64,000 nucleotides of DNA from Flavobacteriales bacterium (GCA_023251095.1 JAHEZL010000005.1:94201-158200), one strand, 5' to 3'; shown: positions 9,120-18,071, counted from the first letter of the stretch. Program-made: numbers and translations. The notes: generated by a model not told the origin, from the letters alone.

Positions 9120-10094
9120 CTACTTACCCATCTCCACTTTTTTCAATTCCCCGTTCTTATCCAGAATAAAAAATGTTTTTTGTTTGCTGTGTTCTTCCTT
9201 CTCTCTTTCCTTGTCTTCTTTTTCTTTTTCACGATCGCGTTTCACATAGCCGTAAATAATCTGGTAGCGAAACTGAATCACAGGATTGGCCTCTTTGGCA
9301 TTGAAAACAAAGTCGGCATCTTTTAAATTTAAATTGAAATGCTTGTCGGTATTAACCACCCGGGAATAAGTGATAGACGAATTTTCAGCCAGATGATTTT
9401 TATACATACTTTGATTATTGATGTACGCTTTTAAATACCTGTCGGAAGGATAAAACACTTCCGATTGCTTGGTGAAACTCGGTTTCCCGTCACCAAACAC
9501 CCAGCCGATATCGGTGCACAATTTTTTCTTTTTATTTAAAAACTCCAGTGCTTTAACCGACAAGCTATCGTAAACCGGAGTGGAATTATTGAGAAAAGCA
9601 TCCACCGAAACCATGTCGTAAATATTATGCTCCAAACATTTTTTGGCCAGCTCCCTCACCTGCGCAATCTTTTTAATATTGAAAGTGATGTTCTCTGTAA
9701 TCTTGTATCCAAGCGGTTTTTGAGAAATCGTATCACTTAAATTAAAATCGAAAATCGGATCAAGTGCAATAATATCTACCAAAGCATTTTCATTGATAAT
9801 GCCCGCTTTCTTTACATCGGCCACCAGTTTATCGGTTTCCACATTCATTTGTTTTTCCACTTCTTCCACCGTTTTACTGATGAACGATTTGGTGTAGGTA
9901 ATGTGATAACCATCGGGAATGGCATTGTAAATAACGGTTGTAGTGATGGTCACGCTATTGCTCCCTGCATCAGCAACAATCCCCGAATTTTCATTGTTGT
10001 TGATTTTCCCGAAGGTGTTCATTTGAACGTTGCTTTTTTGCGCTGCCAGTGAACAGCCGATAAAGCTTAAGATTAGTAGTGTTTTTATTTTCAT
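9120..10094 (-). CDS. SIMPL-domain-like (DUF541) exported protein
   Basis: The product is about 324 residues from ATG 10094, which opens a signal peptide (MKIKTLLILSFIGCSLAAQ). ATG 10133 is an alternative that adds 13 polar residues before it. After export, residues 35-235 resemble the SIMPL/DUF541 fold: alternating strands (SVTITTTVIYNAIP, YKITENITFNIK) with helices, and VEEVEKQMNVETDKLVADVKKAGI as the typical long helix. A highly charged Lys/Glu stretch near the C-terminus (RDREKEKEDKERE) is low-complexity. The family is periplasmic or outer-membrane with an undefined role. It is transcribed alone and ends at a strong terminator. Confidence 0.65.
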   Translation of the reverse strand: MKIKTLLILSFIGCSLAAQKSNVQMNTFGKINNNENSGIVADAGSNSVTITTTVIYNAIPDGYHITYTKSFISKTVEEVEKQMNVETDKLVADVKKAGIINENALVDIIALDPIFDFNLSDTISQKPLGYKITENITFNIKKIAQVRELAKKCLEHNIYDMVSVDAFLNNSTPVYDSLSVKALEFLNKKKKLCTDIGWVFGDGKPSFTKQSEVFYPSDRYLKAYINNQSMYKNHLAENSSITYSRVVNTDKHFNLNLKDADFVFNAKEANPVIQFRYQIIYGYVKRDREKEKEDKEREKEEHSKQKTFFILDKNGELKKVEMGK

Positions 10095-10185
10095 ATGCAT
10101 AGGTTTTGATGATATAATGGAAGTTGTTTTCATTCGTTACATTTTTTGAGTTAATGTTGGATAAATGAAAAAGTAACCGCTAAAA

Positions 10186-10193
10186 TAAATTTG
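10186..10193 (+). promoter_or_regulatory. Candidate -7 box for the OmpA-like gene
   Basis: TAAATTTG matches TAnnTTTG exactly, 47 bp upstream of ATG 10241. A TTG lies 26 bp upstream, too far for a standard -33 element, so the promoter is only tentative. Confidence 0.4.
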
Positions 10194-10240
10194 GACTCTA
10201 TTTTAAATCTTAGTTATTTCGCTGTACCTAAATTCCGGAT

Positions 10241-11485
10241 ATGAAAATTTTCTTTGCTTTTCTTTTATTTATCGCTACTTCATTGGTTGTAAACGCACAA
10301 AAAAAAACAGACTCGCTGGCGGTGTTTTTTAAAACCAACAATTATTCTTTAGAAGGAAAACACAAACAACTAATTCATCATCATCTGGATAGTTTAAGGA
10401 AATACAAATGGGATACGCTTTACGTTAAAATCACTGGCTTTGCCGATGTTTCCGCTTCCGATAAATACAATTTAAAGCTGTCGGAAAAAAGAGCGAAATC
10501 AGTAAAAACTTATTTAAAAGCGGATACTTTAATTGATACTTATACTTTAAAAGCGCTCGGGGAAAAGGGTGCTAAAATTTCCGACAAAGCCTTTAGCCGG
10601 CGGGTAGAAGTTTGTTTTTACGGAAAAAGACATTCGAAAATGATAGCTACTGATTCCTTAACAACTGACACTATTGCGAAAACTTTAAAACCGAAAAAAA
10701 AGATTTATAAAGATTCAATAATCGTTGACAACGGAGTGAATATCACTATTCCGAAAGAACTTGTTCAAAAACTGGATGAAGATAAAAAGATGTCCATAAC
10801 AGTAAAAAACATGAGTATCAGAACCGATTCTGTTAATGGATTATTAACACAAGATGAATTTGGAAATCCGCTTTCAAGCGGAGGAATGTTTTCTTTGGAT
10901 TTTAAATCGTCTAATCCTAAAGACACTGTGTTAAGTACTCCTGTAATTTTCAGGTTCCCAATTCCCGATGGGCCATGCATGGATGATACTGCCAGCATGT
11001 CACCCTGGACTTTTGTTCCCGGAAAAGGTTGGACAGAATCTAAAACTCCTGCTATAAAAATTGTTACTATAGAAGGCAAAAAATATTATGAAGTAGCTGC
11101 AATAAGACCAGGTTTATGCAATCTTGACAAAAGAAGAATATATTATAAAACAAAATTCAAAATAAAAAATAGCAAATCATATGCAATGGATTCAGTTGTA
11201 GTTTTTGATGATTGCAATACTGTACTATTAAAACGTGTCGCCAAAAACAAAAAGAAAACTACAGTAAAAATGAGAATTCCAATAAGGGATGAAAAATTAA
11301 AAGTTAAATATTACGTAACGAATCGTGAGACAGGAAAAAGTTTAGTGTCTGACGCAATACCTCTGGTAACATTGAAAAAAGGAGGTCTGTTTAGTTTTGT
11401 CTGGGAACGCATAAGAGGCAAAAAGAAATCAAAAATATTACTTTATTTAGGTTTAAAAAGATCCAGAAAATACTATATGCATTAA
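10241..11485 (+). CDS. Exported protein with N-terminal OmpA-like peptidoglycan-binding domain
   Basis: The 414-residue protein has a signal peptide ending in VNAQ. Residues 20-130 form an OmpA C-terminal-type domain: AVFFKTNNYSL, TGFADVSASDKYN, the signature NLKLSEKRAKSVKTYL, and a closing SRRVEVCF. This domain normally sits at the C-terminus of outer-membrane proteins and binds diaminopimelate in peptidoglycan; here it comes first. The remaining 280 residues are unknown and basic toward the end (RIRGKKKSKILLYLGLKRSRKY). The middle contains a ZU5-like or beta-sandwich feel (NGVNITIPKELV, GNPLSSGGMFSLDF, PVIFRFPIPDG), but I would not assign it. Convergent with the lipoprotein gene, stops abutting. 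Confidence 0.72.
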   Translation: MKIFFAFLLFIATSLVVNAQKKTDSLAVFFKTNNYSLEGKHKQLIHHHLDSLRKYKWDTLYVKITGFADVSASDKYNLKLSEKRAKSVKTYLKADTLIDTYTLKALGEKGAKISDKAFSRRVEVCFYGKRHSKMIATDSLTTDTIAKTLKPKKKIYKDSIIVDNGVNITIPKELVQKLDEDKKMSITVKNMSIRTDSVNGLLTQDEFGNPLSSGGMFSLDFKSSNPKDTVLSTPVIFRFPIPDGPCMDDTASMSPWTFVPGKGWTESKTPAIKIVTIEGKKYYEVAAIRPGLCNLDKRRIYYKTKFKIKNSKSYAMDSVVVFDDCNTVLLKRVAKNKKKTTVKMRIPIRDEKLKVKYYVTNRETGKSLVSDAIPLVTLKKGGLFSFVWERIRGKKKSKILLYLGLKRSRKYYMH

Positions 11486-12199
11486 CTATATCTTTCTCAT
11501 CTTTTCTTTCACCTGATAAAATGCACCATCCCTGTATTCAAACTTTCCAATGATTTCATAGTAAGTAAAACCTTCTTCTTCATTCACAAAATCACGATTG
11601 GTTTCTTTGTACAAAAATGATTTTTCATCGGGATTGTAGTTCAGATAATGACTTCCCGCTTCTTCAGAATCCATATATTGATCTTCTTCATTTTCCCAGA
11701 AATTATTTAAAAAGGATACTGAGTACGAAGCTGAACTATCGTATTTGGATTGGGCCTCATCGGCATACACTTTCATAGGAATTAACTGCAGGGTAGTATC
11801 TACCAGCTTGCAATGGTAAGCCTTTGTAAACTTCATTTCCTCATCGCCTTTACCGGTGAAAGAATCATCGGTCAACACCAAATACTCATCTTCATTCACC
11901 AGCTGACAGTTCACTACCGGCGCAGAAAACTCAAAATCTCTTTTAACTTCCTTTTCACCGACAAACATTTTCCCGCTCTTTTTTTCCACTTTCAGTTTAC
12001 CGTCGGAAGAAATGGTCAATTGTGCTTTCTCTTTCGATACAACAGGAAGCGGAGCAACAACAACCATTTCCGCTTTTTTCGGATTCTCTACCGAACAACC
12101 GAAAACCCGGTCGCCCAGAGATCTGTTGTCATCTTTATTTTCTTTTGAATTACAAGCTGTAAGAGCGATTAAAGCGAAGAGAGCAATTTGTGTTTTCAT
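11486..12199 (-). CDS. Hypothetical lipoprotein
   Basis: The 237-residue product begins MKTQIALFALIALTACN, a clear lipoprotein signal with lipobox LTAC. The rest is acidic with no family I recognise; it contains paired Val/Glu-rich strands and a C-terminal region with many Glu/Asp/Tyr (NEEEGFTYYEIIG). Its upstream region is unusual because it carries an ACGCTTAAT site and a CATCTTTG box that closely resemble those of the alpha-2-macroglobulin gene at 25036. The two may therefore be co-regulated envelope proteins. No partner gene is adjacent in the same transcript. Confidence 0.6.
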   Translation of the reverse strand: MKTQIALFALIALTACNSKENKDDNRSLGDRVFGCSVENPKKAEMVVVAPLPVVSKEKAQLTISSDGKLKVEKKSGKMFVGEKEVKRDFEFSAPVVNCQLVNEDEYLVLTDDSFTGKGDEEMKFTKAYHCKLVDTTLQLIPMKVYADEAQSKYDSSASYSVSFLNNFWENEEDQYMDSEEAGSHYLNYNPDEKSFLYKETNRDFVNEEEGFTYYEIIGKFEYRDGAFYQVKEKMRKI

Positions 12200-12219
12200 G
12201 GTTTATATATTTTATACAC

Positions 12220-12291
12220 CAAAGATGAGGTGAATTTGAACCGCGGAAGGTGAGGTTTTAGGGAACGGTGGAGATGCTTTATTAAGCGTTG
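12220..12291 (-). promoter_or_regulatory. Predicted operator and promoter of the lipoprotein gene
   Basis: On the minus strand, CAACGCTTAAT (12281-12291) lies 90 nt before the ATG at 12199. A degenerate second copy, CACCGTTCCCT (6 of 11 matching), lies 21 bp further in (12260-12270). CATCTTTG (12220-12227), one mismatch from TAnnTTTG, is followed by GTATAAA. The surrounding TACCAACGCTT-ATAAAG--TCT matches the macroglobulin promoter at 20 of 23 positions. Calling it a LytTR-type operator is inference. Confidence 0.4.
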
Positions 12292-12328
12292 GTAATTTGT
12301 GATTATTTGATTTTTTCTCGCGGAAGCC

Positions 12329-12477
12329 GGGTATGGGATTCCCTCTCGGAGGAGAGGGGTGTGAAAGCCTTTTCGCGGGAAGGAGGGAGATGGAATAAAA
12401 AGAAATTTAATTAATCCATCTCCCTCCCTTCGCACTTTCCAACACACCCCTCTCCTCCGAGAGGGAATCCCATACCC
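12329..12477. repeat. Near-perfect 149-bp palindromic (REPIN-like) element
   Basis: Outer arms of 35 bp (12329-12363 and 12443-12477) are perfectly complementary. Inner arms ending GGAGGGAGATGGA (left) and TCCATCTCCCTCC (right) are nearly so, around an AT-rich centre. Each outer arm also contains its own small hairpin, CCCTCT-6 nt-AGAGGG. It fills most of the 299-bp gap between pbpC and the lipoprotein gene and could fold into one long stem after the pbpC stop. No coding capacity. Confidence 0.75.
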
Positions 12478-12498
12478 TGAAAACCATTATGTGAAAAA

Positions 12499-14847
12499 TT
12501 ATTCAACCTCAAACTTCACACTACTCGAAATCCCATTCTCATCCACCAACGTCAGCACATGCTTCCCCTTCGCCGGATTCAACGAAAACTGATGAATCTC
12601 CTTCGTCTCCCCAATATAATCCTCATCCAAATGCCAAAACAATCTGGTATTAATATTCCGATGCGTAGCTTCAAAAATCGCGCGTCCGATTTTACCATCA
12701 ATTTCCACCGGCACATAAATTTTACTATTCGGTTTGGGGTATTGAATGATAAAAGCCCTGTCGGAAATTTTTGATAAGCATTCCGCTTTAAAATCGGGCA
12801 ATACTTTATAATTGGGATGATTGAATTTGTAAAATTTTTCAATGAAAGGCGGCAACACAAACCAGGTGACGTGCTTCATGTTGTACACTTCCTCGCAATC
12901 GCTATCCACTCTACTCTTCCCGTCTTTAGTGAGATGTACAATTTGGTGATAAGGGCACGATGCCGAACGCAAACAGGTAGAAGGCATCCACAGCTCATCG
13001 GTTTTTTCACACAAGGGCGAAGCGCGGTGACCGCTTTCGTGACAAACACTCACCTTGCTCATTTGTTTCACAGGTTGCGTAAACCAACCCACACTTTTTG
13101 GCAATTGCGCAAAAACATCAAAGAGCAAAGGCGCGGCGGCTTTCACACCGGTTAATCCCGGACGGCCCTCACCATCGGCATTGCCCATCCACACCGAAAC
13201 CACAAAATCAGGAGTAACACCAATCGCCCATGCATCTCGGAAACCAAAGCTGGTCCCAGTTTTCCAGGCTATCTTTTGCGAAGAAGAAAAAAAGCGCCAG
13301 TTGCCTTCTTCATCCGGACGGTTCACATCCACCATCGCTTCAAAGGTTTGATAAATGCAGCCTCTGTCGGTAATTGGTTTTGAATTCATTTTTTTTCTTC
13401 CCTCCTTCACCAGCAAAAGAGATTGGGCCTTGCCAAATTTTAGCTCCTGCGCCATTTGTGTGTACGCCCTGTTGAGTTCAAACAACTTCGCCTCTCCGCC
13501 GCCTAAAATGAGCGACAAACCATAGTACATCGCCGGTTTACGAAAAGTAGTGAAACCGTAATTATTTAAATCACTGTGGAATTTTGATAAGCCGTAATCG
13601 TTCAACAAGCGAACCATCGGAATATTTAAACTGCGCGATAAGGCTTTATTGGCGGGAATAGCGCCATCAAAAGAAGAAGAGAAATTTTTGGGAGAAAAAG
13701 TTCCGAAACGCGACGGAACATCCATCAGTAACATAGACGGCGTGAGGAGTCCGTCCTCCATCGCTTTGGCATACAACAAGGGTTTTAAAATACTTCCCGT
13801 GCTGCGCGGCGCATCAATACAATCCACATCACAGCTGTATTCCGCTTCGGGAGAAGAAGTATTGCCCACGTAAGCCAATACTTTTCCGGTGCTCACAGAA
13901 GTAATCATGATGGCTCCGTTGTAAATTTTATTGTCTTTTAAAATATTGTAATGCTTTTGCAAAAGCTGCATGGCTTTTTGCTGCAAATTTTTATCGAGGG
14001 TACTTTGAATGGTTTTTCCTTTGTAGCCATCTTTGATGAATTTACTTAGCAAGTGTGGCGCCAGTTGCGGGATACGCACAGGCTTATCGGGCAAAGGTTC
14101 GGTAAGCGACAAGCGGTAAGTGGTAGAATCCAAAACAGCAACATCCAGCAAACGCTTGAGCAAACGATTTCTTTTTTTGAGTAGTAAATCGTGATTTTTT
14201 CCCGGATAAATCAGTGATGGCGCATTGGGCAAAACTGCCAGTGTAGCACTTTCGGCCCAGCTTAGATGTTCTACTCCCCTTCCGTAATAGCGCCACGACG
14301 CGGCTTCCAATCCTACTACATTATTTCCGAAAGGAGCATGCGCCGAATAAAAAGCTAAAATTTCTTCTTTGCTGTAGCGAATCTCCATGCGCGTAGCCAA
14401 AAACATTTCAATTATTTTTTCGGTGAAAGTGCGGGGCGGATTTTTGCGCATCATTCTCGCCAGCTGCATCGTGATGGTACTTCCACCGCTTACTACTTTT
14501 CCTTTATTGAAATTTTGAACAATGGCTCTTCCAACGCCTTTAACGCTAATACCGTAGTGCGAATGAAAATCGCGGTCTTCAAACTGCAGCAAACAAACTT
14601 CAAATTTTTCGGGCACTTTTTCTCCCGGATTAAAACGCCATTGTCCGTCATCGGCAATTTTCGCACCCAGCATCACCCCGTCGCTATCCAGCAAAACAGT
14701 AGAAGTACTGTCGTTAAATAATTGAGCGGGCAAACAGAAAATATACCAAAAGAGGAAAGCAACAAAAGCTGCCATCATCAACCAACGGGAGGTTTTTTTG
14801 ATAGCAGCTTTATTGCTTTTGTAAGTGAAAACTAATCTTCTGAACAT
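12499..14847 (-). CDS. pbpC: Penicillin-binding protein 1C
   Basis: Bifunctional inner-membrane peptidoglycan synthase of 782 residues. An N-terminal membrane helix (about 22-42) precedes the GT51 glycosyltransferase domain with catalytic Glu90 in EDRDFHSHYG and GGSTITMQLAR. The transpeptidase domain carries Ser352 (SILK), the SLN triad (406-408) and KTGTSFGFRDAWA. The C-terminal 120 residues match the PBP1C-specific domain. All catalytic motifs are intact. PBP1C genes are commonly linked to bacterial alpha-2-macroglobulins, as in E. coli; here the macroglobulin gene is 4.6 kb away, with a two-component system between. A TATTTTTG box ends 4 nt before the ATG (14852-14859). Divergent from the kinase gene. 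Confidence 0.95.
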   Translation of the reverse strand: MFRRLVFTYKSNKAAIKKTSRWLMMAAFVAFLFWYIFCLPAQLFNDSTSTVLLDSDGVMLGAKIADDGQWRFNPGEKVPEKFEVCLLQFEDRDFHSHYGISVKGVGRAIVQNFNKGKVVSGGSTITMQLARMMRKNPPRTFTEKIIEMFLATRMEIRYSKEEILAFYSAHAPFGNNVVGLEAASWRYYGRGVEHLSWAESATLAVLPNAPSLIYPGKNHDLLLKKRNRLLKRLLDVAVLDSTTYRLSLTEPLPDKPVRIPQLAPHLLSKFIKDGYKGKTIQSTLDKNLQQKAMQLLQKHYNILKDNKIYNGAIMITSVSTGKVLAYVGNTSSPEAEYSCDVDCIDAPRSTGSILKPLLYAKAMEDGLLTPSMLLMDVPSRFGTFSPKNFSSSFDGAIPANKALSRSLNIPMVRLLNDYGLSKFHSDLNNYGFTTFRKPAMYYGLSLILGGGEAKLFELNRAYTQMAQELKFGKAQSLLLVKEGRKKMNSKPITDRGCIYQTFEAMVDVNRPDEEGNWRFFSSSQKIAWKTGTSFGFRDAWAIGVTPDFVVSVWMGNADGEGRPGLTGVKAAAPLLFDVFAQLPKSVGWFTQPVKQMSKVSVCHESGHRASPLCEKTDELWMPSTCLRSASCPYHQIVHLTKDGKSRVDSDCEEVYNMKHVTWFVLPPFIEKFYKFNHPNYKVLPDFKAECLSKISDRAFIIQYPKPNSKIYVPVEIDGKIGRAIFEATHRNINTRLFWHLDEDYIGETKEIHQFSLNPAKGKHVLTLVDENGISSSVKFEVE

Positions 14848-14851
14848 GAAC

Positions 14852-14859
14852 CAAAAATA
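14852..14859 (-). promoter_or_regulatory. -7 box immediately before pbpC
   Basis: TATTTTTG on the minus strand is an exact TAnnTTTG match ending 4 nt before the pbpC ATG (14847). No convincing TTG lies at the -33 distance. If used, the transcript would be leaderless. Confidence 0.45.
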
Positions 14860-14925
14860 AGAGCTCTTTTAGTTTATTGACCCGCGCTTTTATTATTCGT
14901 AGCTTTTTCGTGTGGAAGTGTTTTT

Positions 14926-14933
14926 TATCTTTG
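14926..14933 (+). promoter_or_regulatory. -7 box immediately before the sensor kinase gene
   Basis: TATCTTTG matches TAnnTTTG exactly and ends 3 nt before ATG 14937. The -33 region is T-rich (CTTTTTC) without a TTG. Its position argues for 14937 as the start of the kinase gene and for a leaderless transcript. Confidence 0.5.
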
Positions 14934-14936
14934 ATT

Positions 14937-17900
14937 ATGTTGAAGAGAATAGTAAAGGAAAGCATACATAAAGTACGTCATTGCGAGGAACGAAGCAATC
15001 GTATCGTGGTTGATACGATTGCTTCGTTCCTCGCAATGACGTTCAGGGTAGTTCTCACTCTAATGCTGTTCACTCAACTCTCCTATTCTCAGGCATACAA
15101 CTTTCGCAATTATTCGGTTAAAGACGGCGTTGCACAATCGCAGGTATACAGCTTGCTGCAGGATTCCCGCGGTTTTTTGTGGATGGGCACCCGCGGCGGC
15201 GGGATCACGCGCTTTGATGGCGTAAATTTTAAAACCTATAGCGTTCGCGACGGACTCATCAACAACTACATTTTCAATATTAAGGAAGATGCCGAGCATA
15301 ATTTGTGGATAGGCACCAACGACGGCTTATCGAAGTACAATGGTATCCGCTTCGAAAATTTTAAACCCAAAGGAAGTTCCTCTCAACTGTGGGTGCAGGA
15401 AATTGCTATTGATGCTCACGGCGGAAAATGGCTGGCCACCAATGAAGGTGTGTTTCTTTTTAACAACAATAAATTCATCAACGTCAGCGAAAAACTTAAA
15501 CAAAAAAAAACGGTAATCAACGCCATTCATGTGGATAAAAGTGGCGCTGTATGGTATGGCACCTCGGAAGGATTGTATAAAATAGTTGTGAAAAACGGAA
15601 GCTATTCCCTCGCTAAAAAAGGAAAATCGGCTCGATTTATTTTCAATTCCATAACCGCAGTTAAAGAAGACAACAAAGGAAATATTTATATCGGAACCTA
15701 CGGAAATGGCGCTTACCGCTATAATGGAAAAGAATTTTCACGCATCGATTCCAATGAAATTTTAAACAAACAAACCATTCTAGATATTTATTTCGACAAG
15801 CACGACAATATCTGGATGACCACTTTAGGCAAAGGCGTTGCGCAATACAACACCGTTGCTAAATCACTCACCTGGCTCACTGAAAACGAAGGATTGAGCA
15901 ACAACCATGTGCGCACCATCACACAAGACAACAGCGGAAATTTTTGGTTTGGTACTTCGGGCGGCGGCGTGTGCAACTACTTTGGAAAACAGTTTACCAA
16001 CTACGATAAAACTTCGGGGCTCGCAGGAAATTTTATTTACAGTATTTTTCGCGACAGTAAAAACCGCTTGTGGATAGGCGCTTCTGATAAAGGCGTAAGT
16101 ATTTTGGACAGCGCAGGCTTCACTTCCTTCAACGCACAAAACGGATTTGCGGATGTGAAAGTAAAAGCCATAGCAGAAGATGATTTTGGAAATATTTATA
16201 TCGGCACCGACGGGCAGGGAATTTATAAATACGACTCTACAGGTTTTCATTCTTTGGACGGACTCACAAAAAAATACATCCGCGCCATTGTAAAAGATCA
16301 GGACAGCAATTTATGGATAGCTACCGCCGGCACCGGATTGTACAAGCTTTCTGTTAAAACAGGTTCCAGCACTTATAAAAATTTTACCATTCGCGACGGA
16401 CTTCTCCATAACCGACTCACCACTTTACATCTCGACAAAAAAAATCGTTTGTGGTATGGTACCGAAAGCGATGGCATCGGTTGTATCGTTAACGATTCGG
16501 TGCAAAAAACACAATGGAGCGTTCGCGACGGATTGCGCTCCAATTCCATCCGCTGCTTCGTTGAAGATCAAAACGGTTATTTGTGGATAGGCACCGCCGG
16601 ATCAGGGATTTCATCGGTTCCGCTGTATGAAGGCGATTATAAAATTTCGTCTTACAATCATTCCAACGGACTCACTTCTTCCAACGTTTATTTGTTGTGC
16701 GTGGATCAACTCAACAATTTATTTGTAGGTACCGAAACCGGATTGGATTACATCTATCTGGATAAAATGCGCAAGCCTCTTCAAATAAAACATTACAGCA
16801 AAGGCGAAGGTTTTACGGGAATAGAAACCTGTCAGAATGCAGTGTGGAACGACAACAACGGCACCATTTGGTTTGGCACCATCAACTGCTTATCCAAATA
16901 CAATGCGGCCAACAAAGTGAAAAATGAATATGCTCCCATCATCAGCATCAGCGACGTGAAATTATTTTATGAAAGTATTTCTAAAACAGCTTTCAAAAAA
17001 TTTGCAGGCGACTGGAATGCTGTTAAACATTTGGAATTGCCCTATGATCAAAACCATTTGAGTTTTGATTTCATGGCCATAAATTTCAGCAATCCCGATG
17101 CCGTGAAATACCAATGGAAGCTGGAAGGCTTTGATGACAACTGGTCGCCGGCGAGCAGTGAACATAGTATTTTATATTCCAACTTAAGTGCGGGTTCCTA
17201 CAAATTTATGGTGAAAGCCTGTAACGAAGATGGTGTGTGGAACGCTGAACCTGTAGTGATTTCTTTTACCATTCATCCTCCGTTTTGGATGCGCTGGTGG
17301 TTTATTGCTTTGGTAATTACGGTGGTTGGAGGAAGTATTTTCTTTTTATTCAAGTGGCGCGTAAACAGCATTGAGGCCAAGGCTGCTGCGGAAAACAAAA
17401 AGATTCAAATGGAAAAAGACATCGTGGAGCTCGAACAAAAAGCTTTGCGTTTACAAATGAATCCGCATTTTATTTTCAACGCTTTAAATTCCATTCAATC
17501 GCAAATTGGAACCAACAACGATCAGGCGGCGCGTTATTATCTCGCAAAGTTTTCGCGCTTGATGCGACAAATTTTAGATAATTCCCGCAACACTTTTATC
17601 ACCCTGGAAGAAGAAGCGCACACCATTGAAAATTATTTGCTGATAGAGAAATTTTGTAACGGTGATCGCTTTGATTACACCGTGACTATTCAGGATACTA
17701 TTGAAAAAGATTATGTAAAAATTCCGCCCATGCTCTTGCAGCCTTTTGTAGAAAATGCCATCAAACACGGACTCAAACACATCAACAACAAACGCGGAAA
17801 AATTGATGTGGAGTTCATTGAAAAAAATAATTTACTGGAATGCTCGGTGACGGATAACGGCATCGGACGCGTGAAAGCGGGCGAACTGATTGAAGTGAGC

Positions 17901-18062
17901 AAAGAGACCTATCATAAATCTACTGCCCTTCTGGTAACACAAGAACGTTTGGATTTAATGCAGGAAGATAAAAATGTAAAATCGCTGGAAATTATAGATT
18001 TGTATGACAACGAAGGAAATGCCGGCGGAACTAAAGTGATTGTAAGAATACCGATTTCATAA
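14937..18062 (+). CDS. Two-component propeller sensor histidine kinase (LytS/YehU-type kinase core)
   Basis: The protein is about 1041 residues. A signal sequence leads into periplasmic beta-propeller repeats (many LWIGT, IYIGT, LWYGT blades), then a Y_Y_Y domain (about 690-790). One membrane helix (WWFIALVITVVGGSIFF) and a coiled linker follow, then a His_kinase core with MNPHFIFNALNS (His box) and an ATPase lobe (PPMLLQPFVENAIKHGLKH, DNGIG). Start: ATG 14937 follows a -7 box by 3 nt. A 68-bp REP-like hairpin (14975-15042) lies between this ATG and the hydrophobic signal core and is read in frame as about 23 residues; ATG 15036, inside the hairpin, is an alternative start giving a normal signal peptide. 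It is in an operon with the LytTR regulator 9 bp downstream. The ligand is unknown. Confidence 0.9.
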   Translation: MLKRIVKESIHKVRHCEERSNRIVVDTIASFLAMTFRVVLTLMLFTQLSYSQAYNFRNYSVKDGVAQSQVYSLLQDSRGFLWMGTRGGGITRFDGVNFKTYSVRDGLINNYIFNIKEDAEHNLWIGTNDGLSKYNGIRFENFKPKGSSSQLWVQEIAIDAHGGKWLATNEGVFLFNNNKFINVSEKLKQKKTVINAIHVDKSGAVWYGTSEGLYKIVVKNGSYSLAKKGKSARFIFNSITAVKEDNKGNIYIGTYGNGAYRYNGKEFSRIDSNEILNKQTILDIYFDKHDNIWMTTLGKGVAQYNTVAKSLTWLTENEGLSNNHVRTITQDNSGNFWFGTSGGGVCNYFGKQFTNYDKTSGLAGNFIYSIFRDSKNRLWIGASDKGVSILDSAGFTSFNAQNGFADVKVKAIAEDDFGNIYIGTDGQGIYKYDSTGFHSLDGLTKKYIRAIVKDQDSNLWIATAGTGLYKLSVKTGSSTYKNFTIRDGLLHNRLTTLHLDKKNRLWYGTESDGIGCIVNDSVQKTQWSVRDGLRSNSIRCFVEDQNGYLWIGTAGSGISSVPLYEGDYKISSYNHSNGLTSSNVYLLCVDQLNNLFVGTETGLDYIYLDKMRKPLQIKHYSKGEGFTGIETCQNAVWNDNNGTIWFGTINCLSKYNAANKVKNEYAPIISISDVKLFYESISKTAFKKFAGDWNAVKHLELPYDQNHLSFDFMAINFSNPDAVKYQWKLEGFDDNWSPASSEHSILYSNLSAGSYKFMVKACNEDGVWNAEPVVISFTIHPPFWMRWWFIALVITVVGGSIFFLFKWRVNSIEAKAAAENKKIQMEKDIVELEQKALRLQMNPHFIFNALNSIQSQIGTNNDQAARYYLAKFSRLMRQILDNSRNTFITLEEEAHTIENYLLIEKFCNGDRFDYTVTIQDTIEKDYVKIPPMLLQPFVENAIKHGLKHINNKRGKIDVEFIEKNNLLECSVTDNGIGRVKAGELIEVSKETYHKSTALLVTQERLDLMQEDKNVKSLEIIDLYDNEGNAGGTKVIVRIPIS
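14975..15042. repeat. REP-like hairpin (CGTCATTGCGAGG family), copy A
   Basis: Perfect 31-bp arms (14975-15005 / 15012-15042) around the loop GTGGTT. The core CGTCATTGCGAGGAACGAAG is shared with copy B at 35649-35750 and, in part, with the arms flanking the GIY-YIG gene. It lies within the 5' coding end of the kinase gene and keeps the frame open. Confidence 0.9.
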
Positions 18063-18071
18063 AATAAAACT

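Noticed and set aside
15864..17902. Long antisense open frames opposite the sensor kinase
   Set aside because: They mirror the repeated propeller codons, have no plausible starts or family motifs, and lie opposite a well-supported gene. The same holds for antisense frames in the type IX cargo, RND pump and macroglobulin genes.
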